From a virus, in IMG/VR virus record IMGVR_UViG_3300050821_014293, positions 1 to 61,460 of that record: DNA of 61,460 bases; one strand, written 5' to 3'. The translations under genes were made by a program, and so were the position numbers. The notes below the pieces were generated by a model. The model had not been told where the DNA came from. It searched no databases and saw only the letters and a list, made by a program, of their open reading frames with translations. This document shows, piece by piece, positions 28,016 through 36,154 of the stretch (the stretch's first letter is position 1; every line of letters begins with the position of its first letter).

Positions 28016-29236
28016 GTGGCCGAGGACTGGCTCGAACAATATCTTGCGCTCACCGAGGGCCTTCCGACGCCGCCACTGTTTCGCTTGTGGTCAGGCATAG
28101 GGGCGCTCAGCGCGGTGCTCGAGCGCAAGGTCTGGTTCGATTCAGCGCTGGAGGTCACGTATCCCAACCTGTTCATCCTCTTCGTCGCGCAGCCCGGCGT
28201 GGGGAAGACGCAGGCGATAAAGCCTGCACGACGCTTGCTCTCAGCGAGTAAGACCGTCCTCATGGCCCCGACGGATATGACGAAGGCGGCATTCATCGAT
28301 GTCCTCGCGGCGAGCAAGAAACGAGTGATGTACAACGGTCGCACGCTGGAGTACAATCCGCTAGCCATCGTTCTCACAGAATTCGGAACGCTCATCAACG
28401 CGCATGATCTCGAATTCATGAGCGTCTTCTGCGATGCGTTCGATCATGAGCCAATTGCATCCCAGCGCCGTGGACACAATTCGGGCAAGGAGATAGCGAT
28501 AAAACATCCCTGCATCAGCATCCTCGCCGGCTGCGCGCCGCACTACTTGAGCGAACTGCTGCCCGAAAGCGCGTGGCACATGGGCTTCACCGCGCGGCTG
28601 ATCATGGTCTACTCCACGGACAAGGTCCGAATGTCGCTCTTCACCCAGCGCGACGATCGCACAGCGCTCGAGGCCACGCTCATCGCGGGCCTAGCGCAAC
28701 GCGGCAAGCTGCTAGGCCCTGTAACGTTCAGCGAGGGCGCGAGAGTGTTGCTCGAAACGTGGGGAAGCGCGGGCATTCCGCCCGTGCCGGGCCACATGCG
28801 GCTCGCGCACTATCGCACGAGGCGTGAGGTATACTTGCTCAAGCTCGCCATGATCGCCAGCGTCTCCCGCGATATCACGCTGCAAGTGACGAGCGAGGAT
28901 TGCGAGCGGGCGAAGTCGTGGCTTCTAGGCGCTGAGTCCATGATGCCCGACATCTTCCGCGATATGTCGCAGAAGAATGACAGCGTGCTGATGAACGAGG
29001 TGCATCGCTACGCGTGGAATGCTTGGGTCGCCAGCTCGCCCCGCGATATATCGCGCAGGGTGCCGCTGCACAAGACCGAACTGATGCGGTTCCTCCAGCT
29101 CCGCTGTCCGATCATTGTCGCGGAGAAGATTCTCGACGGTATGGTCAAGGCCGACTGGTTCGCAGTAGACGCAATCAACGCGTTTCATTACACGCCCCGT
29201 CCACGCTCGTTCACCGGCGGGGGAGATCTGCAGTGA
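28016..29236 (+). CDS. DUF3987-type P-loop protein (helicase/primase-associated)
   Basis: 406 residues from a GTG after CCGAGGAAC. LFRLWSGIGALSAVLERKVW and YPNLFILFVAQPGVGKT (Walker A 58-66) match DUF3987 proteins, which sit beside polymerases and primases in phages and mobile elements. It lacks obvious primase motifs. Probably part of the replisome; exact activity unknown. Confidence 0.75.
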   Translation: MAEDWLEQYLALTEGLPTPPLFRLWSGIGALSAVLERKVWFDSALEVTYPNLFILFVAQPGVGKTQAIKPARRLLSASKTVLMAPTDMTKAAFIDVLAASKKRVMYNGRTLEYNPLAIVLTEFGTLINAHDLEFMSVFCDAFDHEPIASQRRGHNSGKEIAIKHPCISILAGCAPHYLSELLPESAWHMGFTARLIMVYSTDKVRMSLFTQRDDRTALEATLIAGLAQRGKLLGPVTFSEGARVLLETWGSAGIPPVPGHMRLAHYRTRREVYLLKLAMIASVSRDITLQVTSEDCERAKSWLLGAESMMPDIFRDMSQKNDSVLMNEVHRYAWNAWVASSPRDISRRVPLHKTELMRFLQLRCPIIVAEKILDGMVKADWFAVDAINAFHYTPRPRSFTGGGDLQ

Positions 29237-29255
29237 GCGCCGCGCGGTACGTGCT

Positions 29256-29747
29256 ATGATCGCGATACTCTGCCTCGACGAGTGGGAATATAGGAAGCTC
29301 GAGATTGAGGGCCGCTTCGCTGGCATCAACGGCACCGCAATCTGGTCGCGCGAACATTTACCATCACGCGACAGGATTACTGACATCATTACCTCGCCCC
29401 ACTTTTACCAGCACAAAGATGCGATCGTGATACGCGCGGCAGTCGAGGCGAGCATGCGAGCGAACGAGCGCGATAATCGTGCTGCATGCTGGACCCTCGC
29501 CTGGAGCGGCGAGGACTATAGGATCGACCATCATCTCGGTGATGATAGCTATACTCTCATCATCCTCGATCGCGATGGGCCGAGGGAGATAGTCTTACCA
29601 CGCGGACACGAGGAAGAGGAGGCGAGGAGGCTGCTGCGACTGCGTGGCATAATGCGCGCGGAGCGTGCGCCGCTGCCCCCCGTGCGGCCGAGGGTGGTGC
29701 TGCGGATTGTGCCAGGGTCGCTCTGGGCGAAGGGCGACGGGCGTTAG
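29256..29747 (+). CDS. Last early gene, unknown (163 aa)
   Basis: Mixed alpha/beta sequence (MIAILCLDEWEYRKLEI; YTLIILDRDGPREIVL) with an Arg-rich C-terminal part. It converges with and overlaps by 4 nt the HNH gene on the other strand; no terminator hairpin is evident at the meeting point. Confidence 0.6.
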   Translation: MIAILCLDEWEYRKLEIEGRFAGINGTAIWSREHLPSRDRITDIITSPHFYQHKDAIVIRAAVEASMRANERDNRAACWTLAWSGEDYRIDHHLGDDSYTLIILDRDGPREIVLPRGHEEEEARRLLRLRGIMRAERAPLPPVRPRVVLRIVPGSLWAKGDGR

Positions 29748-30322
29748 TCAAGCCAGGCAGGAGCTACGTCAGCAAATGCTGTTTCCATATGCTCCATAAC
29801 AGCATCGCGCCAGTCACCGCTCTCTCCACGCTCTACGGGCGGCAGCGGTCTCCTTCTGGTGGAACGTAGCCTTGCAGCGCGAGGAACAGAACTTTTGCCA
29901 GAAACGCATTTTGGTGAATCCTCTTCGACACTCACGACATTCCGCCAACTTACTCGCTTGCGCACGAGCATCTTCATTCTCAGCCCCTCGCGTATCGTTG
30001 CCTTCAGACTCGGACATTCTATTTTCTCCAATTCCTGTTCGGTCCAATCGGGCATCTTGAGCACCTTCTGGTATCTCTTCCTCAATACACGCTGGATGTA
30101 CCTGCGCTTGGCCCCGAGCGTTGGAAACACTTTCGCGCCAGCGAGTGCATTACACTCCATACAAGATGGAACAGTCGTCAGGCCATGAAATTTTACTAAA
30201 TCCAGAAGACTCGCGACGTGGCTTCTGGCCTGCACATGATCGCGCGAATTGGCGCGCTGGCCGCAGTATACGCAGCAAGTTCCTTGCAGGTGGTGATAGA
30301 GCTGATTTACGCGGTCGTGCAT
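29744..30322 (-). CDS. HNH endonuclease with own promoter, leaderless
   Basis: 192 residues. CCVYC (16-20) and CMEC (54-57) are the zinc knuckles; RDHV supplies the catalytic His region; NALAGAKVF completes the HNH-like pattern, followed by a helical basic region. The promoter -10 ends 7-8 nt before the ATG, so the mRNA would start at or next to the initiation codon. It may be a homing or restriction-type nuclease. It is separate from the tail operon by regulation and lies where the two transcription directions meet. Confidence 0.75.
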   Translation of the reverse strand: MHDRVNQLYHHLQGTCCVYCGQRANSRDHVQARSHVASLLDLVKFHGLTTVPSCMECNALAGAKVFPTLGAKRRYIQRVLRKRYQKVLKMPDWTEQELEKIECPSLKATIREGLRMKMLVRKRVSWRNVVSVEEDSPKCVSGKSSVPRAARLRSTRRRPLPPVERGESGDWRDAVMEHMETAFADVAPAWLD

Positions 30323-30329
30323 GCCGGGG

Positions 30330-30366
30330 ATTGTAATGCGTTGCCCTTATGTTGTCAACGCATTAC
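30330..30366 (-). promoter_or_regulatory. Consensus sigma-70 promoter with overlapping palindromic operator
   Basis: Reading leftward: TTGACA (30358-30353), 17-bp spacer, TACAAT (30335-30330). The inverted repeat GTAATGCGTTG / CAACGCATTAC (11 bp perfect, 12-bp spacer, 30333-30366) covers both hexamers. A further CAACGCAT half-site occurs near 30401. Binding of a dimeric repressor would block RNA polymerase. This is the best promoter in the window. Confidence 0.8.
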
Positions 30367-30472
30367 GCCATCCCGGTAAACAAAATCATTTTACAATGGG
30401 CGCAACGCATCTGTACGCAGCTCAGGCCCGCGAAACGCGCACGTACGACGTTCCTACGCGTCCGCGCGGCCA

Positions 30473-30706
30473 TCATTGCCGCGGGGCTTCACCAGCAGGG
30501 GGCACTACCACGCTCCCCTTGAGCTGCTTCTTCAATTCCTCATTCTCCCGCGCGAGTTGCTCGACGGCCTGTGCGAGTTGATTCACGCTCGTGGTGATCG
30601 CAATGGCCACCTGGCTGGGCGTCATCTGCGTCTGCGCGGGCTGCTGCGCGAGCGCACTCGCGGGCACGACGAGCGCAATGAGTAGCGCGATACGCGCGAC
30701 GCGCAT
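30473..30706 (-). CDS. Secreted coiled-coil protein (77 aa)
   Basis: Signal peptide MRVARIALLIALVVPASALA, with cleavage expected before QQ. The mature part is a short coiled coil (NQLAQAVEQLARENEELKKQ). It is the last gene of the late tail block and one of five consecutive genes with signal peptides. Probably a periplasmic or virion-associated small protein. Confidence 0.65.
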   Translation of the reverse strand: MRVARIALLIALVVPASALAQQPAQTQMTPSQVAIAITTSVNQLAQAVEQLARENEELKKQLKGSVVVPPAGEAPRQ

Positions 30707-30707
30707 G

Positions 30708-31157
30708 TCACTGCCCTCCGAAGAACGCGTTGAAGACGAATAAGACGCTGTTGTTTATCACAGCGTCGGTCACGAGCGCCTGTTGCGCATCGATGTTTCC
30801 AGTCTCGACACAGGGCGGCGTTGGCTGGCCGGTGCAGATCATGGGCTTGAGCACGACCGCGCCGGTGACTGTCGCCGGACCGATCGCGCTAGGCTGCGTA
30901 GCAACTGCCTCAGCGAATAGCTGCTTATAGCCATCGGGGTTGTTCATGACCGACTGTGCTAGCGCGTGACGCTTGATATTGATGCCGGTAGTCAATCCGT
31001 CGGCAGAGATATTGACCGCCGCGAGGATCATGGACTGCCGCACGCGCTGGATAAAGATCGCATCATTCGCGAGCGCGACCTGATCGTTGAGGCTCTGCGC
31101 GGCTGAGGCCGTCACGGCGGACAGGGTGAGGGCTAGGACTAAGAAAGTTCGCTTCAT
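30708..31157 (-). CDS. Secreted version of a common phage protein (SLNDQVALAND type)
   Basis: 149 residues. Signal peptide MKRTFLVLALTLSAVTASA, then AQSLNDQVALANDAIFIQRV, a start found in many phage structural-region proteins of unknown role (usually without a signal peptide). Cys residues occur in CTGQPTPPC. The signal peptide is the odd feature. Confidence 0.65.
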   Translation of the reverse strand: MKRTFLVLALTLSAVTASAAQSLNDQVALANDAIFIQRVRQSMILAAVNISADGLTTGINIKRHALAQSVMNNPDGYKQLFAEAVATQPSAIGPATVTGAVVLKPMICTGQPTPPCVETGNIDAQQALVTDAVINNSVLFVFNAFFGGQ

Positions 31158-31170
31158 GTTACCATTCTCC

Positions 31171-32607
31171 TTAATAGGCCGTACACTTATATTGTATCAC
31201 GTCGGCCGCTACCGTCGTCGCCGTGAAAGTAGCCTTGGTCGTTGTGGTAGCCGTTTGCTTGAGCGTGTCTGCGGGCGTAGTTCGATCCTGTGCATCGCAT
31301 GACCAGCCCGTAGGCGCGGTGAAAGCGAACGTGATGGAGATAGTACCTGCTGCGCATACGGCGGCAGCGAACGTGCCCGCCGACGAGCCTCCGGCGAAGC
31401 TGCTCGCAAGGCACGAGCCGCCGCCATCCACGGGGACCGCGCCGTTGGAAATGAAGAAACGTGACATTGCACCAATGTTACCAATCGCCACCACGCCTGC
31501 GGCGCTGCGTGTAAGAGTAGTATCCACTCCCAACCCAGTGATCGGATTGCCAGATGGGCTCCAACCAAAGTAACCACCGACGGTTAGCACAATGCCACTA
31601 CTATTTGCCAACCCCCAATTTCCGAAACCAACCGTGGCTGCTGTCGTGAGAATATTTGCATTGGTTACCCCATAATCGAGCACGACTGCGCCGCCGATGA
31701 TGAACTGCATATTGCGAACGCTGCCGCCGCCCGAGCCCTTCTCGGTGCCAATAGTCAACACGTTACTCGTACCGTTCCAATCAAACGTGCCGCGCTCGTA
31801 GCTGGTCGTGCTAGTAAAGGTGTTGTAGACGCGGAGGGTCTGCGCGTTGGTGCTGTTCTGTTGTGCCATCAGCCCCGCGCCGTCGCGACTGAAAGATGTG
31901 TCGGGGGATGCGCCTATGGCAGAAGTAAAGCCTAAGTAACTAGAAGCTCTTACCGCCAATCCACCATTTAGATTACTAGGAGAGTAAAAGCCAATCTCGG
32001 CCAGTTGATTAGTATTAGCCATAAATACAATTGAGTTACCCGTTTGCGCTGCGCTTGACGAAATTTGCGCATCGGTCTTTGCAGCGAAAGAGTAGAAGCC
32101 TCCAATAACCTCGTTTCCCGCCATATCTATGAGAAACTTACTCGTACTGCCTACCAGCAAGTCTATTAAAAAGGTGCTGGCACCACTTTGAGTATTAAGA
32201 ATATTAGCAAACAGCACCGCGCCGTCCACGTTGCCTGACGTGTTCAGCGTGCCAACGACGGACAATCCTAGCTTGGACGTAGCCGCTGCCGTCGTTGACC
32301 CACCGGTGATGAGAAAAGGCTGCGCGGTGTTCGCGGCAGGGGTCAGCGTCAGCGTGCCCCCCGCGCCGGCGTAGGTGAACCCGCTATCGCTGCCGACCTT
32401 GCCCGTCGCGGTCTGGAACAGCTCGCCACCACTCACGCCCCCGGTGATCGCAGTAGTGCCGATGGTAAGGCCTGAACTTCCGCTCGACTTCCCCGCGCCC
32501 GGCCTGGCCACGCCGAAAATCGCTGGAAGGCCCGAGGATGTCTGCGCTTCCGCGGTAGCGGGCGCTAGTGCGAGCGCGGCCGCGAGTACGAGTAACGTGA
32601 TACGCAT
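31171..32607 (-). CDS. Tail-fibre-like protein with signal peptide
   Basis: 478 residues. Signal peptide MRITLLVLAAALALAPATAEA before QTSS. The mature protein is Ser/Thr/Gly-rich with short beta repeats (SGLTIGTTAITGG; GTLTLTPAANTAQPF), as in phage fibres and spikes. The C-terminal 70 residues have Cys pairs (GGGSCLASSF, CAAGTISITF). Host binding is likely if it is in the virion. Confidence 0.7.
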   Translation of the reverse strand: MRITLLVLAAALALAPATAEAQTSSGLPAIFGVARPGAGKSSGSSGLTIGTTAITGGVSGGELFQTATGKVGSDSGFTYAGAGGTLTLTPAANTAQPFLITGGSTTAAATSKLGLSVVGTLNTSGNVDGAVLFANILNTQSGASTFLIDLLVGSTSKFLIDMAGNEVIGGFYSFAAKTDAQISSSAAQTGNSIVFMANTNQLAEIGFYSPSNLNGGLAVRASSYLGFTSAIGASPDTSFSRDGAGLMAQQNSTNAQTLRVYNTFTSTTSYERGTFDWNGTSNVLTIGTEKGSGGGSVRNMQFIIGGAVVLDYGVTNANILTTAATVGFGNWGLANSSGIVLTVGGYFGWSPSGNPITGLGVDTTLTRSAAGVVAIGNIGAMSRFFISNGAVPVDGGGSCLASSFAGGSSAGTFAAAVCAAGTISITFAFTAPTGWSCDAQDRTTPADTLKQTATTTTKATFTATTVAADVIQYKCTAY

Positions 32608-32618
32608 ATGGTCGATCC

Positions 32619-33116
32619 TCAGTAATCCACGCAGAAGGCGACGATGTTGAGAACATCGCTCGCGGTCAGCGCGGTCGCGAAGGTGGCCTGGATAGTATCA
32701 CCGCTGGCGAGAACGATGTAGGGATTGCTGTTCGAGTCAACGGGCAAGCCCGGCCAGTTTGCCGGGGCCATGAGATTCTGCGCAGGCACCGCGGTGGCAA
32801 AGCCTGCGTTCACGACGCTCAGGAGCGACACGCCGCCGTACTTCACTGCCGCGTTGACGATCTGGACGGTGATGACATGTGTCGCGCTGGGGTCATTATT
32901 CGTACTCCACATGCCGAAGCACATAGAGCCATTCGCTCCCGCGGTATACAGCGTCTTATACGTGCCTGCAGTGTCGGTGCCCTGGAGGAACTGCACGATA
33001 CCGCGATTGGGCGTCTGCGCGGTGACGATGCTGTTTGCAGTCACCGCAGGCAGTGCGCTGCGCGGCAGCACGACGAGCGCTGCGAGGGCGAGGGTAAGCG
33101 CGATAATCTTTCTCAT
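32619..33116 (-). CDS. Secreted phage virion-type protein (QTPNRGIVQFLQGTD type)
   Basis: 165 residues. After a signal peptide (MRKIIALTLALAALVVLPRS), the segment QTPNRGIVQFLQGTDTAGTY and the beta-rich remainder match a protein common near tail or fibre genes in alphaproteobacterial phages. Possibly a fibre cap or decoration protein. Function unproven. Confidence 0.65.
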   Translation of the reverse strand: MRKIIALTLALAALVVLPRSALPAVTANSIVTAQTPNRGIVQFLQGTDTAGTYKTLYTAGANGSMCFGMWSTNNDPSATHVITVQIVNAAVKYGGVSLLSVVNAGFATAVPAQNLMAPANWPGLPVDSNSNPYIVLASGDTIQATFATALTASDVLNIVAFCVDY

Positions 33117-33148
33117 CGTACGTGTTCCTTCTACGTAGTACGTGGGAG

Positions 33149-36100
33149 CTACAAGATGCCCTGCGAGAGCATGGAGATGACCGAGGCAGCCGCAGTGAAT
33201 TTGCCCAGCGCGACGGGGGTGCCATTGATCTCGAACGTCCCGGTGACGTTCAGTATTCCCGAGAAGGTCTGCGTTGCGCTGAACGTCTGGTTCGTCGCGA
33301 GGACGGCAAGCGCGTCGGTCACTGCAGGTACGGTGATGGTGAAGTTCGAGCCGCCTGCATTGGCGCTCGACAGCGTGGTGACGCCCGTCGAGCTGCCGAG
33401 CATCTTCAGCGTATTCGCGCTAAAGGTCTGCGCGGCAGTCCAAGTCTGCGCGTTAGCGAGATTGATCTTCGCGGTGACGGCGCCAGTAAAGGGGCCTGAG
33501 CCCGTCCCGGTGATGGTCAGCGAAGTGTCCGGCCCGGCCGCGTTGCCGACGCTCGCCACGGTGCTGCCCGCGCTGCATGAGCCCCAGGTCGGCGCGGTCG
33601 AGCTTCCGCTCAGCAGGCACTGCCCTGCGGTCACTGTGCCGGCGAGCACGTTAAGCTTGCTCGCATCGCTGTACACTACGCCGCCGTTACTCGCTGTGAG
33701 CGCATTATTCGTCCCACCATTGGCGAGGGTGAGAGGAAGCGTCACCGCGGTGCCTGAGATGAAGAGCGACCCGACGTTGATCGAGCCTAGACCTTTGTCG
33801 CCCCCAGTCACGGTCGCCGGGACCGTCATACCTCCGTCGTTCTCGATGCGGAGGACCTCAGTCGTGTTCGTGGTGCCCGTGGGTGTAGTCGCGAATGACC
33901 AATACGCACCATTTGCCCCCGCGCTCCAGGTCTCAGTCGCCAGCGCCCGCAAGAAGGCCCTACCAGCTACCGCGAAGCTTCCGCCGATGTAGCCCCGGCC
34001 GCTGAACGACGCGAGGACGTCGTTGGCCTGGACGACCGCTGGCGCAGCCAGCGAGCCGCGAGCGGTCTGCCCGACGAAGGTGGGCATGTTCGTCAGACCA
34101 TTCACGCCGTATGTGGTCAGGGTGATCGAGCCTGGAACGCTGTCTTCGACGACATCGATGCCCTGGTTGGTCAGCGCAGTCGCTGCCGCGTTATTAGAGA
34201 GAAGAAGGCCGCTGCCCGATGTGATGACGCTCTGCCTCGCGGTCCACACGTTCGGGTTGGCGAGGTTGATCTTCGCTGTGACCGCGCCGGTGAAGGGTCC
34301 GCTTCCAGTCCCCGTGAGTGTCAGCGATGCATCCGCGTTATTCATGCTCGATACCGTGCTGCCACCCACGCAGGAGCCCCACGTGGGGGCGCTGAGCGAG
34401 CCGCTAAGCAGGCACTGATTGGCAGTCACAGTCCCGGCCAGCACGTTAAGCTTGCTCGCATCACTCCAGATAATACCCCCGTTGCTCGCCACGAGCGCCG
34501 CGTTCGTCCCGCCCTGCGCCAGCGTTGCGAACTGCTCGTTGCCCAGCACGCCCGCGTTGTTGAAGAGCAGGAACGCGCTCGTACCGCCCAGCACAGTCGT
34601 GGACGCTATGGTGATGCTCGCCGCAGTCGCAGTGATGGCGCAGGTCGAGCCGAGCGTGCAGGTCACGCCGTTCACGGTAGTGGAAGAGAATGCGAGGTCG
34701 TTGTTGGTCAGCGCCCTGAATGTTGGGACCGCCGCAGGCCCGCTGGTCGGCCCGGCGAACACGGTATTCGCTAGCGCGGTCGAGGACACACCTGCAGCGA
34801 TGACGCCATTCGCGCACGTGAGCCCCGCGCCGCACACAATATCACCGAACATGCCGCCGAGCGAGGTGACGCCGCCGCTGCCGCTCGAGTTCGGCGCGAC
34901 CTTGATGATATAGCTGACTGTGAGCGTGGGCGGGACCTGCGAGAACGCGGTGCCCGAGCCGCCCGACGCCGCGCTGCCCTGCGAGGCAATTGTTATGCCC
35001 GTCAGCGCATTGTTAATCGTCACTCCAGTCGAAGCAGATGTGACACCTGTGGTATTCGTTCCGCCAGAGGTAACGCTATTCGTTCCCTGAATATTCGTGC
35101 CATTGCTGGCAGCGTTGAAGACGCTAACATTGTGCTTGTGCGTCGGATCAGTCACGCCGTGTGAGTGCTGGGGATCATTCAGCGCGATGCCTGAGATATT
35201 GAAGCTCACGTTGGGCAAGTTCGCCTGCGAGATCGCGATGCTCTGCGAGCCGCCGGCGAGCCCCGGCGCCTGCGCGCCCGTGCCGCCGAAGAACGCTGCG
35301 GTCAATCGCGACGCGCAGCCTGCGCCTGACTGGAGCGTGGAGCCGAGGCAGTCTGCACCGGCGGTCACTCTTCCGCGAAGATCGGGGACATTGAACGTCG
35401 TGCTGGCGTCGCCATTCCCCCAGGGAAACGCGGTGGTGAGAAAGCTGCCAGTGGCGGTTCCAGCCTGGCTCACGACGATAGTGGTAGCGTTGGTAATGCT
35501 GACGACCGTCGTGCCAGTTGGAAAGCAGGTGGACTCAATCGGGCTCCCCACGGGTATCTGGACGGTCGAGGTCCAGCCAGTTATGTTGAAGCCCCCGGTT
35601 GAGCAGCCGCCCACGGCGGTCGAGATGGTCAGCGCGGAGAGCAGCGCAGGAAAGTTCGCGCGGGAGAGAGCTTGCCCGAACGCCAGCTGCCAATTCGTCG
35701 GGACGACGAAACCGGAGAAGGGCATGATCGAGCCCACGGGAGCGGTATCGGTCCCGCTCGATCCGGCGACCTGCGCGGAACCTGCAGCGGACGTGAAGCC
35801 GTCCCAGATCAGATTATTATTCGCGTCGAAGACTTGCTGGCGATAATTGCCCTGGCCGAAAATGAACGCGCCGCCGCCAGCGTCGAGCACGACGGGTTGC
35901 GAGTTGGGGAACGCCTCATTTGGGTCGGACCAGGTGGTCTTGGGCACCGTGGTGTTGGGAACGAACGAGTAGACGAAGCCACCGACGAGTGGCTGTCCGA
36001 GCGCGTTGAGATACTGCTGCTTCGCGTTGGGGATGAGCGCAGCGGTCTGCGCTAGCACGGTGCCAGCGGTAGCGATGAGTGAGAGGGCGAGCGCAGCGCA

Positions 36101-36154
36101 CGCGAGGGTGCGACGCCAAGGCCCATTCATTGTCCGTGCAACGCCGCCCATCAT
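33149..36154 (-). CDS. Large tail fibre with collar domain and duplicated repeats
   Basis: 1001 residues. The ATG overlaps the upstream stop and has AGGAGGACA before it. A signal-peptide-like start (RTLACAALALSLIATAGT then VLAQ) precedes an N-terminal beta domain. A phage tail-collar domain spans roughly 135-420 (GSIMPFSGFVVPTNWQLAFG, FNVPDLRGRV, HSHG, FSQVPPTLTVSYIIKV). Downstream two about 100-residue repeats share DASKLNVLAGTVTA, CLLSGS and GTGSGPFTGAVTAKINLAN. It is likely the receptor-binding fibre. Confidence 0.8.
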   Translation of the reverse strand: MMGGVARTMNGPWRRTLACAALALSLIATAGTVLAQTAALIPNAKQQYLNALGQPLVGGFVYSFVPNTTVPKTTWSDPNEAFPNSQPVVLDAGGGAFIFGQGNYRQQVFDANNNLIWDGFTSAAGSAQVAGSSGTDTAPVGSIMPFSGFVVPTNWQLAFGQALSRANFPALLSALTISTAVGGCSTGGFNITGWTSTVQIPVGSPIESTCFPTGTTVVSITNATTIVVSQAGTATGSFLTTAFPWGNGDASTTFNVPDLRGRVTAGADCLGSTLQSGAGCASRLTAAFFGGTGAQAPGLAGGSQSIAISQANLPNVSFNISGIALNDPQHSHGVTDPTHKHNVSVFNAASNGTNIQGTNSVTSGGTNTTGVTSASTGVTINNALTGITIASQGSAASGGSGTAFSQVPPTLTVSYIIKVAPNSSGSGGVTSLGGMFGDIVCGAGLTCANGVIAAGVSSTALANTVFAGPTSGPAAVPTFRALTNNDLAFSSTTVNGVTCTLGSTCAITATAASITIASTTVLGGTSAFLLFNNAGVLGNEQFATLAQGGTNAALVASNGGIIWSDASKLNVLAGTVTANQCLLSGSLSAPTWGSCVGGSTVSSMNNADASLTLTGTGSGPFTGAVTAKINLANPNVWTARQSVITSGSGLLLSNNAAATALTNQGIDVVEDSVPGSITLTTYGVNGLTNMPTFVGQTARGSLAAPAVVQANDVLASFSGRGYIGGSFAVAGRAFLRALATETWSAGANGAYWSFATTPTGTTNTTEVLRIENDGGMTVPATVTGGDKGLGSINVGSLFISGTAVTLPLTLANGGTNNALTASNGGVVYSDASKLNVLAGTVTAGQCLLSGSSTAPTWGSCSAGSTVASVGNAAGPDTSLTITGTGSGPFTGAVTAKINLANAQTWTAAQTFSANTLKMLGSSTGVTTLSSANAGGSNFTITVPAVTDALAVLATNQTFSATQTFSGILNVTGTFEINGTPVALGKFTAAASVISMLSQGIL

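Noticed and set aside
32877-33992. Rightward open frame of 371 codons
   Set aside because: Opposite the collar fibre; Val/Ala/Pro-rich shadow sequence.
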